This document shows, in pieces, positions 48,837 to 59,203 of a stretch of 64,000 bases of DNA. The notes below the pieces were generated by a model, which ran no database searches, had not been told where the DNA came from, and was given only the letters and a program-made list of their open reading frames with translations. A program made the position numbers and the translations under genes. The number at the start of each line of letters is the position of its first letter. Position 1 is the stretch's first letter. The DNA is from Sialis fuliginosa (Eukaryota > Arthropoda > Insecta > Megaloptera > Sialidae). The DNA is taken from contig OY540820.1 in the NCBI GenBank assembly GCA_961205875.1, positions 13,454,001 to 13,518,000 of the forward strand. Direction: 5' to 3'.

Positions 48837-49069
48837 TTATAATACTATTTTGGCTCTATTTTGTATCTGTCAATTAATTGTACATATGTATTTTTTGTTT
48901 AAGTTTTGTAAATTAAGTTAGGCGAATAATAAATGATTAACTTTTATTATAACAACTGATCATACTATAGGAAAATAAATAAGTATATAAGAAAGATACT
49001 AAAAAAAATTTAAATGAGTTGACAAACTGGAGTAGCTAGTTATTATACTTTATGATGGATTTCATAAAA

Positions 49070-49296
49070 TACCCCCTATCTAGTTTTCTCCTTTTTTCTT
49101 GTCCCATATTACTGTATATGTTTCTTTAAAATTAATTTTTTGACAAAAAAGTTAGTATATTTTATATTAAAGAGTAGTTTATTTTTCAAAAATGATAGTT
49201 GTACTACAGTAAGTACATCAATAAAAATAGTATTTGTGATTTATAAGTTGCGGCCACGAAACGAAAACTATCAAGTATTATGGGACAGAGGGAGTA
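49070..49296. mobile_element. MITE-like segment with TACTCCCTCTGTCCC end
   Basis: On the minus strand 49296 begins TACTCCCTCTGTCCCATAAT. At the left, TACCCCCTATCTAG (about 49070) and TGTCCCATATTACT (about 49100) give a weak counterpart. The right end looks like TA-flanked Stowaway-type termini well known from plants. The left end is poorly preserved, so the boundary is approximate. Confidence 0.4.
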
Positions 49297-49352
49297 ATAA
49301 TTAGTAAATCGTTCGTTTTCAAACCTTGATTGCTTATAATAACTAATTACTA

Positions 49353-49565
49353 TTATAGTTGATTACATAAAGCAAAATATGGGTCTATACAGTGAGAGTC
49401 GAGCCTCGCTCGATTAGTGATCCGTACCAACCAATTCAGAAATTCATTACTTGTTATTGAAATCTTTGTACCAGCGCGAGATGGTACTCTACTAATATTT
49501 GGCATGTCCCACACTCTTCTTCCTGCCCCCCTGTATAAGCAATTGTCGTTAACAAAACATCCCAT
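49353..49565. other. Less AT-rich segment without a recognised gene
   Basis: A 70-codon minus-strand frame has a varied composition (Trp, Cys, Arg, Asp present) unlike the AT-noise frames, but no family is recognised. TATACAGGGGGGCAGG on the minus strand at about 49530 may be a transposon end. Confidence 0.3.
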
Positions 49566-49666
49566 TGCTTAAGTTCAAGTTTAAAACAAGTAATTAACTA
49601 ATCATTACTTTTTTTACTTCGCATTAGTATTCCATTTCTAATTAAAACTCTATACAATGTTCTTGA

Positions 49667-49734
49667 GTTAAATACAGGGAATATAACATGTAATTAGATA
49701 CACCCCTAATAATGTCTAAAGTCACGCCACTGGA
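49667..49734 (-). mobile_element. Possible hAT terminus
   Basis: GTCACGCCACTG ends at 49734, so the minus strand starts CAGTGGCGTGAC. A CAGGGAAT at 49667 could be the partner, but the TIR match is poor. Confidence 0.3.
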
Positions 49735-49906
49735 CATGCCCTTGCGCTGATGATTACTGCACACGTCAATGTTGATACAACTAATCACATAAACCCCAAT
49801 TCTCACCAATGTGCCAGGCTAATCGAATTTAGACACCTTTCGATATTTATTGCTACGAATGCGTGCGAGCTGATACGTGCGTCAAAACCTTCGTATAAAT
49901 GTATAA

Positions 49907-49910
<4 letters not shown>

Positions 49911-49948
<38 letters not shown>
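49911..49948. repeat. (GT)n(GA)n microsatellite
   Basis: About 13 GT units followed by six GA units. The 107-codon minus-strand frame over it reads His-Thr repeats and is not a gene. Confidence 0.97.
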
Positions 49949-50100
49949 AAGAGGATTTGTTAATGCATGGACATGGACTTACAGTGATAATGTAAATATG
50001 ATTTATATTGTTTAATGTGTTCATACAATCTGAATGAATTGTAATCTGCTTATGAAAATATTCTAATTGGTGGAATATATTACTACAGAGAGTGGAGAAT

Positions 50101-50568
50101 AAGGTACTGGCACCAGTTATGGCCACATTTTTTTTTATTAACGGGCTTGTTTTTTGTAATTCTCATTACTCATGTTACTAATAAAACAAGTAAGTAACTT
50201 TTTATTTAATTTATTTAATTTCCAAATTTTCTCCATTAATGGCATAGGTAAAACCAGTAATGAGCACGCAGTGATGGACACACAAAATATATAAAAGAAA
50301 GAATCGTGAAATTTGAAACAATGTAAAGCAGTTGCTATGATAATACAATAATTAATAAATAAATTATACTAATCATTAATTTTAATGTCCACCATTTTGA
50401 CACATATTGGCCAAGTGTCATCAAATCATGTTGTAAGACAGTTAAATGTATATAGATTAATATTCAGAAATGGTAGTTATCAAATATCAACACATATTTC
50501 TAATTCAGTATATTTAATTAAAAATTTGCCATTACTGGGGTCCTTGCCAAGACTGGTACCACTACCTT
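50101..50568 (-). mobile_element. Family A MITE, copy A9, inverted
   Basis: AAGGTACTGGCACCAGTTAT at the left and CTGGTACCACTACCTTA at the right. The body is full except for deletions near the GGGCTTG and the GATGGACACAC blocks. Flank 50569-50790 is shared with copy A5. Confidence 0.9.
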
Positions 50569-50790
50569 ATATTTGTATATTATTGAATGAAAAACTAACA
50601 ATAAAAACTTATTGGTTGAATTTTGAAATCTGTGTAAATACGTTTTAATATGTTTATATTAAAAATATATTTATAGCTATCTATAAAAATTAACAACAAA
50701 ATTCAGGGACGTATGCTTCATTTCCACTTCTAAAACATTTTTATACAAATAACATAATGACGTTATTTCATTATTTTTTCAAAAAATTAA
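50569..50790. repeat. Flank shared with 30905-31125
   Basis: GAAAAACTAACAATAAAAAC, GAATTTTGAAATCTGTGTAA and CAGGGACGTATGCTTCATTT follow the same order as at 30.9 kb. A 12-bp segment is duplicated here relative to the other copy. Confidence 0.85.
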
Positions 50791-51479
50791 ATAAATTCAG
50801 ATGTTTAATATTTTTCGTTCTGAATTAAGTATATTAAAACAACCTTTAATTTGTATGAAAAATATTACGTTACTGTGCTTCGAACTTACTTTTTTATATG
50901 TGTATTATTCCTCCTCGACACGTGTATAGATATGACAATTTCTCTCTAATAATGTTGTTATATTATGTACAAAGGACCAAACATTCAATGAAAACAACTT
51001 TTCTTTTGGTTTTTTAATGTTTTTATACAGAAAATTTATATTTTATTAAAAATGTATGAACCCTCCCCTACTCCCCCTATGGTACAGAACTACGGACACT
51101 ATTACGTGGCTCGACTGGTACTTGAAATTTTTTTTTAAATATTTTACTATATTAACAGATTTCTCCGGCACTGTCCCAATGATCTATATAAATTGTGATG
51201 ATAAAATAGCACCGACATTTAGCATAAAGCGATGAATTTATAAATAGGACGCAAAAGGTTGCACACCTCATACACGACAAGTGATCTTTACAAAAACTAA
51301 TTAAACCTATTGTCAGCGGAGTAGGAAATGAAAGAGGGGTTGTTCTGACATCTTCTCTGTGAATGTCAGACAGCAGAGTTCAGGACGAACAATTATTCTA
51401 CATCGTTGATGTTGAATAATGCAGTATGGTAGATAAATATGAACCCTTCATTGCGTGTATACATTACTTATGAAATATG

Positions 51480-51860
51480 TACCCGATATAATTTTTCATG
51501 AGGGTAACCTAAAGTCGCATGGAGTTCTTAGGAGGTAACGATAGGGTATGCCTAAATTAGGTACGCCCTAATCACTCCTTTACGTTACATTTTTATTGAG
51601 TACCCCACAGGACTTCTGCTCAAGGCCCTCAAGAAAAAATAATTCGGCATGTCTAAAGGGGACCTAAGCAAAATTGTCTTTTAACCCTAGAATCAGGATC
51701 TGCGTAATTTTTTTGTATACTCAGCATAAAAATCTCTATAATTATCCCCCATGTTGTTACCGCGGATGGAGGAACCAAGTATGCTATACAAGGTTTCTTG
51801 TCTTCAAACCCCTATTGTTTGATCGTTCTCCATCCACCTTCCAGCCAGGAGTGCTTTTTA
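51480..51860. other. Less AT-rich, unassigned segment
   Basis: Short GC-richer blocks (GGAGTTCTTAGGAGGTAACG, GTTGTTACCGCGGATGGAGG) stand out from the surroundings. The 81-codon frame at 51674-51919 is not recognisable. There is no partner elsewhere in the window. Confidence 0.3.
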
Positions 51861-52019
51861 AATATTTGAACGATTTTTTTACGTATATGAAAAATGTTGT
51901 GTTCGCTTTTATTTTTTAGATTGTTTACATTCAATGTAAAAATGAACTATAAAATAAATATTTAATATTTTATTTCTTTTGTTCAACAAGATTATTTTAC
52001 AAAAAAATGTATATTATAC

Positions 52020-52075
52020 CTGACCAACCTGCGGCCCGCCGTGTTTTTTGTGCGGCCCTCGGCCACATAAGAGCA
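52020..52075. mobile_element. Possible hAT fragment (GACCAACCTGCGGCCCGC)
   Basis: CTGACCAACCTGCGGCCCGC with a following GTGCGGCCCTCGGCC resembles a common hAT-related end. The segment also folds on itself. No second terminus. Confidence 0.35.
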
Positions 52076-52415
52076 AATTATGTTTTATAATGTCTTTTAT
52101 AAGTATCTGGTATTTCAGAATGTCCTGAAACTTGTTTTAATTTCCCTTTGTTTTCTTTAAAATAATATTTATAATATTGTTTTATGTATGTAACATAACT
52201 AATAATTTTAATTTCTAAAACTTGAAATTAGTATTTTAACATAGGGTGTTTGTTGTGCAAATTTCTATACCTACCTGGTTTCAATAACAATAGTTATCTA
52301 CAGCTTGTCTCAAATTATTCCGTAAATATTGATTAGTTATAGTTATAACTTGGATTGTCAGATTGGTTGGCTCTGATTGGTTAAACCAATAGTTACCGAA
52401 CAGATTGAGATAACT

Positions 52416-52500
52416 TATTATTATTATTATTATTATTATTATCACCACTGAGCTGTTGGAAAAGGAGTAATCCAGCCGACAAGAAATGCATCTCATTATT
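52416..52500 (-). mobile_element. Probable non-LTR retrotransposon 3' end with (TAA)n tail
   Basis: On the minus strand: GAGATGCATTTCTTGTCGGC, TGGATTACTCCTTTTCCAAC, AGCTCAGTGGTGA, then about eight TAA units (52416-52441). A unique segment followed by a 3-nt repeat tail is typical of some insect non-LTR 3' ends. The segment without tail recurs at 6714. No reverse transcriptase remnant was found. Confidence 0.55.
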
Positions 52501-53652
52501 ACAATCCCAGTATCTCTATTTGTTGTAAAATACATAAATTGATACAATCCAATAACAAATGTGTGGTTTCAAAAAACGTTCTATTTTATTTTAAAGAAAA
52601 AAAATATTATACAGTAATTATTTTATAAACTGCACTAAAAAGATAACATTTCTTCCAAAACGAATGCTAAATTTATAAAGACAATAGGAATAAAATTGTG
52701 TACTATTTTTTTTGACCAATTAACCGAAAGAAATAATAATAACTATACAGATAAATATATTTTATACATCTTATGTAATTACAATAATTAAATTACTAAT
52801 GATTATGTGTATCTTAAATTTGAGTGAATTTATTTAAAAATTACAGAAATAAAAAGTAAAATTGAATATGAATTTCATATATTAAAATGTATACCTAATA
52901 GTACCTAATCAAGAAAATTATTGATTAAAGTGATTCCAAGTATCAAACGGTCATATTCTTTATATTGTCAATAAAAAATAACAACACCAATACTGAAACA
53001 CAAATTTGTATTTTGTCTATTAACTATTATTATCCAATAATAATTAAATTATAATTATTGCCCCAAATCCAACACCAAGGTACGGGGATAGATGGACCTT
53101 ATTTTTTTTTAAATTATGAATAATATTATAAAGTAAACAATTTTTTATTTATAAAATTCATATTTAACTTCAATTATTAAATACTTAATATTTTTTGTTC
53201 TTTTAATTACAATTTTAGCGTGCATCATAATTTAATCGTCAAACGCCTCATTTTGCCCTCTTTTCCCCTTCTGTTATATTTATACAAACAAAAATCAAAA
53301 TTTAGCTTTGGAATTGATTACACTGGACAGCTCAAATTCTAATAAAAAATAAATAATAATTATTCAAATGTCATGATAATGAATTATTTGACACAAACTT
53401 TGATATTTACGAGCACATATTAAATAATGTATATTCTAAACCAATTATTTTTATTAGGGATTCATATCAGCGTTGCAGATTTCCCCTGGGCGTTGCTCTC
53501 GACTTCAAACCGCACGTCGCATGAACTGTTAACCAACTCTCTGCCAGTACCAGTCATTACTTATTATTTATTTGTTGCATTTAAAACGTGTTATAGTGCG
53601 TTTTCATTATAACAAACACTAGCGAAAGAATTCATTCGGTCGTATTCGTTAC
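52501..53652. other. AT-rich DNA, nothing recognised
   Basis: 53460-53540 is less AT-rich with a 61-codon frame of no recognised family. The rest holds nothing identifiable. Confidence 0.45.
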
Positions 53653-53931
53653 AAGAGATTGGAAAAATAGTTGTTATTTTCAATGAAATAGTTACTAGTT
53701 GAATTTTTTTTTCGGAAAATAGTTGGTAAATAGTTTTTTTACGATTTAATAATAATTAGTGCAAACGAAGCAGTAAAAAGTGTCGCAAATAGTTGGAAAG
53801 GTAGTTGCAAATAGTTGATTTCAAATTGTGTTCAATCAAACCAGTTTTCTGAAAAGGGTGGAGATTTGTAATAAAAATTACAATAAATGCATTTTTACGC
53901 AATAGTTGAAAAACTATTTTTCCAATCTCTA
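53653..53931. mobile_element. hAT-type MITE, copy 2 of the 26174 family
   Basis: AAGAGATTGGAAAAATAGTT and AACTATTTTTCCAATCTCTA ends. The whole body closely matches 26174-26454, including the AATAGTT words. No 8-bp duplication is recognisable here. Confidence 0.9.
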
Positions 53932-54100
53932 GAAACCAGATAATTGTATAGGTTGACCGCAAGACATATTTTCTTTATTATGTCTAGTGTCCGATCCGAA
54001 GGATTTTTTTTCTCTTTTATTTGTAAAATTTTTCAAACTATTTTCAAATGAAAAAAAATTCAATGTGTAATTGATATAAATATAAAGTCGAGTCTCTTTT

Positions 54101-54392
54101 TATAATATATAATTTTAATTATTATATTATCATAGTAACTGCTTTACATTTTCAAATTTGACGATTCTTTCTTTTATATCTTTTGTGTCGTATTACTTAT
54201 CATTTTGTAATCATTAGCAAGTATCCATCCCTGCATGCTCATTACTGGTTTTACCTTTGCCATTACCGGAGAAAAAACATGAACAAAATTAAAAGCTATA
54301 ATTTAAAAAACAAACTATATTTGCGGACTTTGGTAATTAAATTGATTAAATAAAGAATTACTTGTTTTATTAGTGAGTAACATACGTTCATT
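54101..54392 (+). mobile_element. Family A MITE, copy A10, middle part
   Basis: This starts inside the family at TTAATTATTATATTATCATA and runs to ACATACGTTCAT, where a foldback element interrupts it. The left third, including the TIR, is missing. Confidence 0.85.
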
Positions 54393-54808
54393 ACTAGTCC
54401 AGGAACATTAGGTTTTCACTGAGGAAAAATTCGCAAAGAGCTGAATTTTTGTATACACCTTCATTTTGTCTTTATAAATAAGGTACACATATTTTTGAAA
54501 CCCTGTTTATTGATAAAATGCAAATAAAAAATTGGTATTTTCACATTTTTATACTAAAATACCCTCTTAATAAGCGAAAACGATTACTTGTACGAAAAAA
54601 GTAGTAAGATCTTTATTGATAATAACTATTTTAGTCATAGAACCAATAGATACAGAGATATTTACTTAAAACTAATTGTTAGCACCTTTTGTGGGCTATA
54701 AAAAAGTATGCTCGCATGGAATTGTTAGGGACTTTTGGTACCTTATTTATAAAGACAAAATGAAGGTGTATACAAAAATTCAGCTCATTGCGAATTTTCC
54801 CCCAGACA
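54393..54808. mobile_element. Foldback element nested in copy A10
   Basis: The arms are inverted over about 65 bp: AATTCGCAAAGAGCTGAATT ... TACACCTTCATTTTGTCTTT ... AAATAAGGTAC at 54420-54485 and the complement at about 54737-54802. The outer boundaries come from the interruption of family A. AGCTGAATTTTTGTATACAC is also found at about 7684 in the 3.75-kb element, so the two are related. Confidence 0.8.
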
Positions 54809-54870
54809 CAAAAAACAAGCCCATTAATAAAAAAAAACAAAAACTTGCTCTTATAGCGGCCATTACCTTA
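54809..54870 (+). mobile_element. Family A MITE, copy A10, right part
   Basis: Resumes AAAAACAAGCCCATTAAT and ends CTTGCTCTTATAGCGGCCAT TACCTTA, lacking AACTGGTGCCAG. Confidence 0.85.
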
Positions 54871-55114
54871 TATACGACTGAAAAATAAAACTTCTAAATA
54901 TTTAAAACAACTAACTGTAAGAAGAGATAAACAAGCGAAATTTCGAGAAACGAAAACAGGAAATTTAGAAATTCTACCGAACCGATAATCACAAATTAAC
55001 TGAAATTAAACAATCATGACTCAAGTAAAATAGACCTTAAACTTCTTAGCGGTCAAATAAACACTTGCAGGTTCTCCTTAACCCTTCGATATGATTGTTA
55101 TTCACGAACAAGGT

Positions 55115-55310
55115 TAGCGCGGTGGTTCATTGACAAACAGTGCGTGCAGACACGGGGGGAAAGCTATCGGTTTCGGGTTGTTTAGGACCCGGTGGTGACG
55201 TCACAGTGAAGTGACGCCGCTAGGGGGTGCGTCACGACGGCGCCGGACGTAAACACCGGCTGGCGTCGGCATTGCAACCCTCACGAGTGTTATACACGTA
55301 CATGTACAAA
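55115..55310. promoter_or_regulatory. CpG-rich patch with CRE-like TGACGTCA
   Basis: It is sharply more GC- and CpG-rich than the surroundings (GGACCCGGTGGTGACGTCAC, GACGGCGCCGGACG, GGCTGGCGTCGGC). A palindromic TGACGTCA lies at 55196-55203, and further CACG/CGTCAC words are common. This is compatible with an unmethylated promoter or first exon. No convincing splice donor or frame was found, so this could also be repeat-derived. Confidence 0.35.
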
Positions 55311-55462
55311 TGTATGTGTGTGTGAGTCATGTTAATGTAGCACCCCCCCTATGATTACGCATGTAGATATATAAGTTGTATAAAGATACTGACAGTCGAG
55401 AAATTACTGTTGGCAGTGATAATGTTATAAGTCTTATGCCGTGTTTAGACCGAAAAACAAAA

Positions 55463-55930
55463 CAGAAACATCGTGTCTTTTTGACAAAAGTGCAATAAAC
55501 CCTATGCATTTTTAATAACCTTTAGAGGACGGAGATTTTTACGTTGAAATCGACCGTTTTATTTATACAAAATTTGTACATAAAATCAATTAATTTCTCA
55601 CGTGACGTGCCCGATCAACAGAAACATCGTGTCTTTTTGACAAAAGTGCAATAAACCCTATGCATTTTTAATAACCTTTATAGGACGGGGATTTTTACGT
55701 TGAAATCGACCTTTTTATTTATACAAAATTTGTACATAAAATCAATTAATTTCTCACGTGACGTGCCCGATCAACAGAAACATCGTGTCTTTTTGACAAA
55801 AGTACAATAAACCCTATGCATTTATAACAACCTTTAGAGGGCGGGGATTCTTACGTTGAAATCGACCTTTTTATTTATACAAAATTTGTACATAAAATCA
55901 ATTAATTTCTCACGTGGCGTGCCCGATCAA
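55463..55930 (+). repeat. Three 156-bp tandem units
   Basis: Units at 55463-55618, 55619-55774 and 55775-55930, each CAGAAACATCGTGTCTTTTT...CGTGCCCGATCAA. They differ at only a few positions (for example CACGTGACGTG in the first two and CACGTGGCGTG in the third). CACGTG lies at 55599, 55755 and 55911. Confidence 0.97.
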
Positions 55931-55936
55931 GTTGCC

Positions 55937-55952
55937 GGTCGATATATCGACC
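55937..55952. repeat. 16-bp perfect palindrome
   Basis: GGTCGATATATCGACC, beginning seven bases after the last 156-bp unit. Confidence 0.9.
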
Positions 55953-57640
55953 AGTCCCGTCCGTAACGGAAAGTTCAGTGTAAAAAATTCAGTTTGACGA
56001 TTTGAAGGGGGTTTTCCTACGTAATTTGATGCGCTGAATACGAAAAAAATTGTGAAAAAATCTTGGAGGCAAACTTGACTTTGAAAATCGCATTTCAAGG
56101 TCAAATTTATAGTTGTTGCTATTTTAGGTTCAAAATTGGCGAGCCCACGATTTGTGATGCGTTGAGTATGGAAAATATATCCATATGTTCGTTTATTCTC
56201 CTCTTCCCCTTACTCGGTAACTTCTGGCTCAAAAAATCTATTTTTATATTTTTTTCTAACTCAAAAATGCACCTGTAAGGGGATCCAAACAGTCCACGTA
56301 GTACGTACTTCGGAACCTTTATGACATACACATAAAAATACTATTTTATATTCTATAACTGATTCTAACATGGTTTTATTTTAATTTTTTGTACCGTATT
56401 TAGTTTGTAGAAAAGTTGACAAATACATTTAAAAAAGTTGTAATATGAATATGTTTCTGTTAATTTTAAATTTTAATAATTATATTTACATATATATATA
56501 CATATTAAACTACAGACTTAGACGGCAGAAATGTATATCTGACATATTAAATACATTTTGATATAATAATAACAGTCAAGTATGACAAACACCCAAAATC
56601 AGTAGGGTGCATATATTAAATGTTTACATATTTATAAGTTTAATCATCTTCAGATAATTCGTGTTTAAAACGTAACAAATTGTATTTACCTGATCTTGTT
56701 AAAATCCGTTGTCTAAATATACACACACCCTCAACAGAACGTGTATGTGTGATGTATCTCATGTATTATACAAGCAGGAACCGTGTCAACTTGTAACAAA
56801 TAAAATACGAACGCAGATCCACGAACTTAACCTCACCCATATAAAATAAAATTATAATATAATAGGCATGATGCCTAATTTAAAAAAAATATTTTATGAT
56901 AATCTTACGTGTCTCTTATTTCCAAAAAAATGCTTATTTCTGCAGAAAATAAAGGTTTAATCACAAAAATTGACCCTTTTAAAACTAATTTTGAATTTGA
57001 CGCCAAAACGCTCGCAGGTGTCATGGCGCATTTTTGACGTCACGCCTATGTAAACACTCCTTGACAACTATAATAAGTTGTTCCATCGCAAATTGATAAT
57101 TTAAAACCACAAAATAATTTATAAACAGTGCAGATGAAATTAATGAAACAAAAATGACGTTTACATTGGTTTATTAGTTTTCAAGAAGTTTAAGAAATCT
57201 AGTAATTTGCAGAATTTAGGAAAAGAAATCATTGTACCATCACTAGACAGACCATTTTTAAACATATTTTATTTTATATATAAATATACATATCCATTAT
57301 ATAATAAATATACATAAATACTAATTGGCTAATATAAGTGTTGATAAAAATCACTGAACTTTTAGGGATGAAGTATTATTAAAATTCCATAGTAGTCCGA
57401 AATATAGAAATACTAAAAAAATCTCATTTTTTGTATTTTTTCAGATTAAAAATTATTTTTACTCCAACCATAATTGGTACGTTTTTTTATCGAAATTGCA
57501 ACCCTTTTTCCGTCATTGAAATGTACCAAAACGTTCTGATTTGACATTTCAGGTTAGAACATTTAATTATCTTGTGATCGGTGAAAAAATATTTAACAAA
57601 GGGAAGCTACTTTTAAATTAACTGTCATTTAAAAAAATCT
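55953..57640. other. Unassigned DNA
   Basis: 55953-56330 has short frames (64-71 codons) on both strands but no recognisable product. The rest is AT-rich without repeats. Confidence 0.4.
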
Positions 57641-57647
57641 ATTTTTT

Positions 57648-58026
57648 GGGTCCCACCCGTCACAAGAAAACATCAATAAGTTGAATTTAATCATACATTA
57701 TAAGAGCTATAATTTGCTAACACTCCAAAAATAACAAATAACCTAAATTATACCTGATATTATTATTATTAAAAAAAACTATGTTTCAATTCGTATATAT
57801 TTTTTTGTATAATTTTTTACTCGTCCCACCCGTCACAATATTTTAAGCTTCTCAAAAATATTTGTAATGATTTTTCACTCACCTCTTTTTAGAAAAAAAT
57901 TAGCGACATTATTCATGTAGCGTACTAAAATAATATTAGGGCTTTAGATGACCTATTTGATCTGAATTTCAACGTCCAATGCAAGTATCTAAAGAAAGGA
58001 AAGTAATTCGTGTCCCACTCGTCAAT
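57648..58026 (+). repeat. Three spaced copies of GTCCCACCCGTCA
   Basis: GGGTCCCACCCGTCACAA (57648), CGTCCCACCCGTCACAA (57822) and GTGTCCCACTCGTCAA (58010). Spacing is about 174 and 188 bp. The DNA between them is AT-rich and not obviously repeated. Confidence 0.7.
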
Positions 58027-58185
58027 TCTATTCATTTATCAAGGTTAGGACAGATATTCACGTTTTTCATTTACCATATCTTAAAAAATATATCTAGGAA
58101 TGCTATCATAAGTGTAATATTACATTTACATCTTTACATCTTTAAATATTTGAATATTTGTCAAAATAATTCATAAGTTTATTAT

Positions 58186-58667
58186 GGCGGCTATTACACT
58201 ATCAAAGAAATATGATAAAATTTCTTTGATCAAAGAAATATGACAGTGTAATAAGTCAACTTTTATAATATTTACCTTCATAGTTAATGACAGTCTCTTA
58301 TATAAGTTTTTTGACGTCAAAAACAAAATGGACACCACCAAGTTATCACTGACAGTTACAGTTATATAATTATTAATACATGAATATCAACAAAATCCAG
58401 TATTATATGATAATCTTCTTATTGATTATAAAAAACTATAATACACGGTTGTAAATTCAAACCTCGATCGCGTCAATTGACGAACATCCACGCACTGATA
58501 ATCAAAATGCACCAAAAAAGAAGAAAATATCCCTAAATAATATTGAGAAAATATTATCAAATATTTTATATAGTGTAATAGAACAAAATCTCATATTTTA
58601 TCAAAGAAATATGATCAAATCTTTGTAAAGATCTTTGATATATTTATTTGACAGTGTAATAGCCGCC
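58186..58667. mobile_element. MITE, 482 bp, GGCGGCTATTACACT ends
   Basis: GGCGGCTATTACACTATCAA and the inverse of the right end (GGCGGCTATTACACTGTCAA) are near-perfect inverted repeats. TAT flanks both sides (58183-58185, 58668-58670). A second motif, CAAAGAAATATGA, is repeated in both orientations just inside each end. The 3-bp duplication suggests PIF/Harbinger-type insertion, though TAT is not its usual TWA site. Confidence 0.85.
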
Positions 58668-58865
58668 TATATCATATCGACTCATATCATACGTTCATGA
58701 ATGTGTGTTATTATCAATATCAATATCATTTCTACTATTGTTATCATTCGGTTGAGAATTGAACTGGATCAATATAACAAGATAGGTAGTCACAGCTCCA
58801 GCAATCTATAATGTAACAAAAATTAATTATTTAATAGCTTGCAAAGGCTCACTACTACTACTCGA

Positions 58866-59162
58866 ATGTCCGGTATCATTAAGCAGCTAGCAAAATTTGC
58901 TAGCTAGCAAGCACTTTCAAATGGGGTATCAAACTTATATGACAGCGTTTTTGGAGTTTTTGACATATAGTTTCGTGCATACGAAGTAAAAACAAAGGTA
59001 TATAAAATATATTTACTAAAGTGTATTTACTAACCTTGAGGAAAACCGTAAAAACCAACTTACTGCGCATGCAAATATCTGTTAAAAACTCGAAGAGAAC
59101 TGTCATATATGTTTGATACCTCATTTAAGAGTGCTTGCTAGCTCCTTTATGATACTGGACAT
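58866..59162. mobile_element. MITE, 297 bp, ATGTCCGGTATCAT ends
   Basis: ATGTCCGGTATCATTAAGCA and the inverse of the right end (ATGTCCAGTATCATAAAGGA). Pairing extends about 90 bp through GCTAGCAAGCACT, GGTATCAAAC and ATGACAG, so the unit is nearly all palindrome. GCTAGC is repeated near the left end. No clear target duplication. Confidence 0.82.
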
Positions 59163-59203
59163 AATAATAATAATTGTATATGTTATCAATGGTTATTCTC
59201 ATA

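Noticed and set aside
49803..50126. 107-codon minus-strand frame, the longest in the window
   Set aside because: Its centre is a His-Thr run from the (GT)n microsatellite and its edges have no family features.
55463..55930. CRISPR-like array
   Set aside because: The units are contiguous tandem repeats without unique spacers, in a eukaryotic context.
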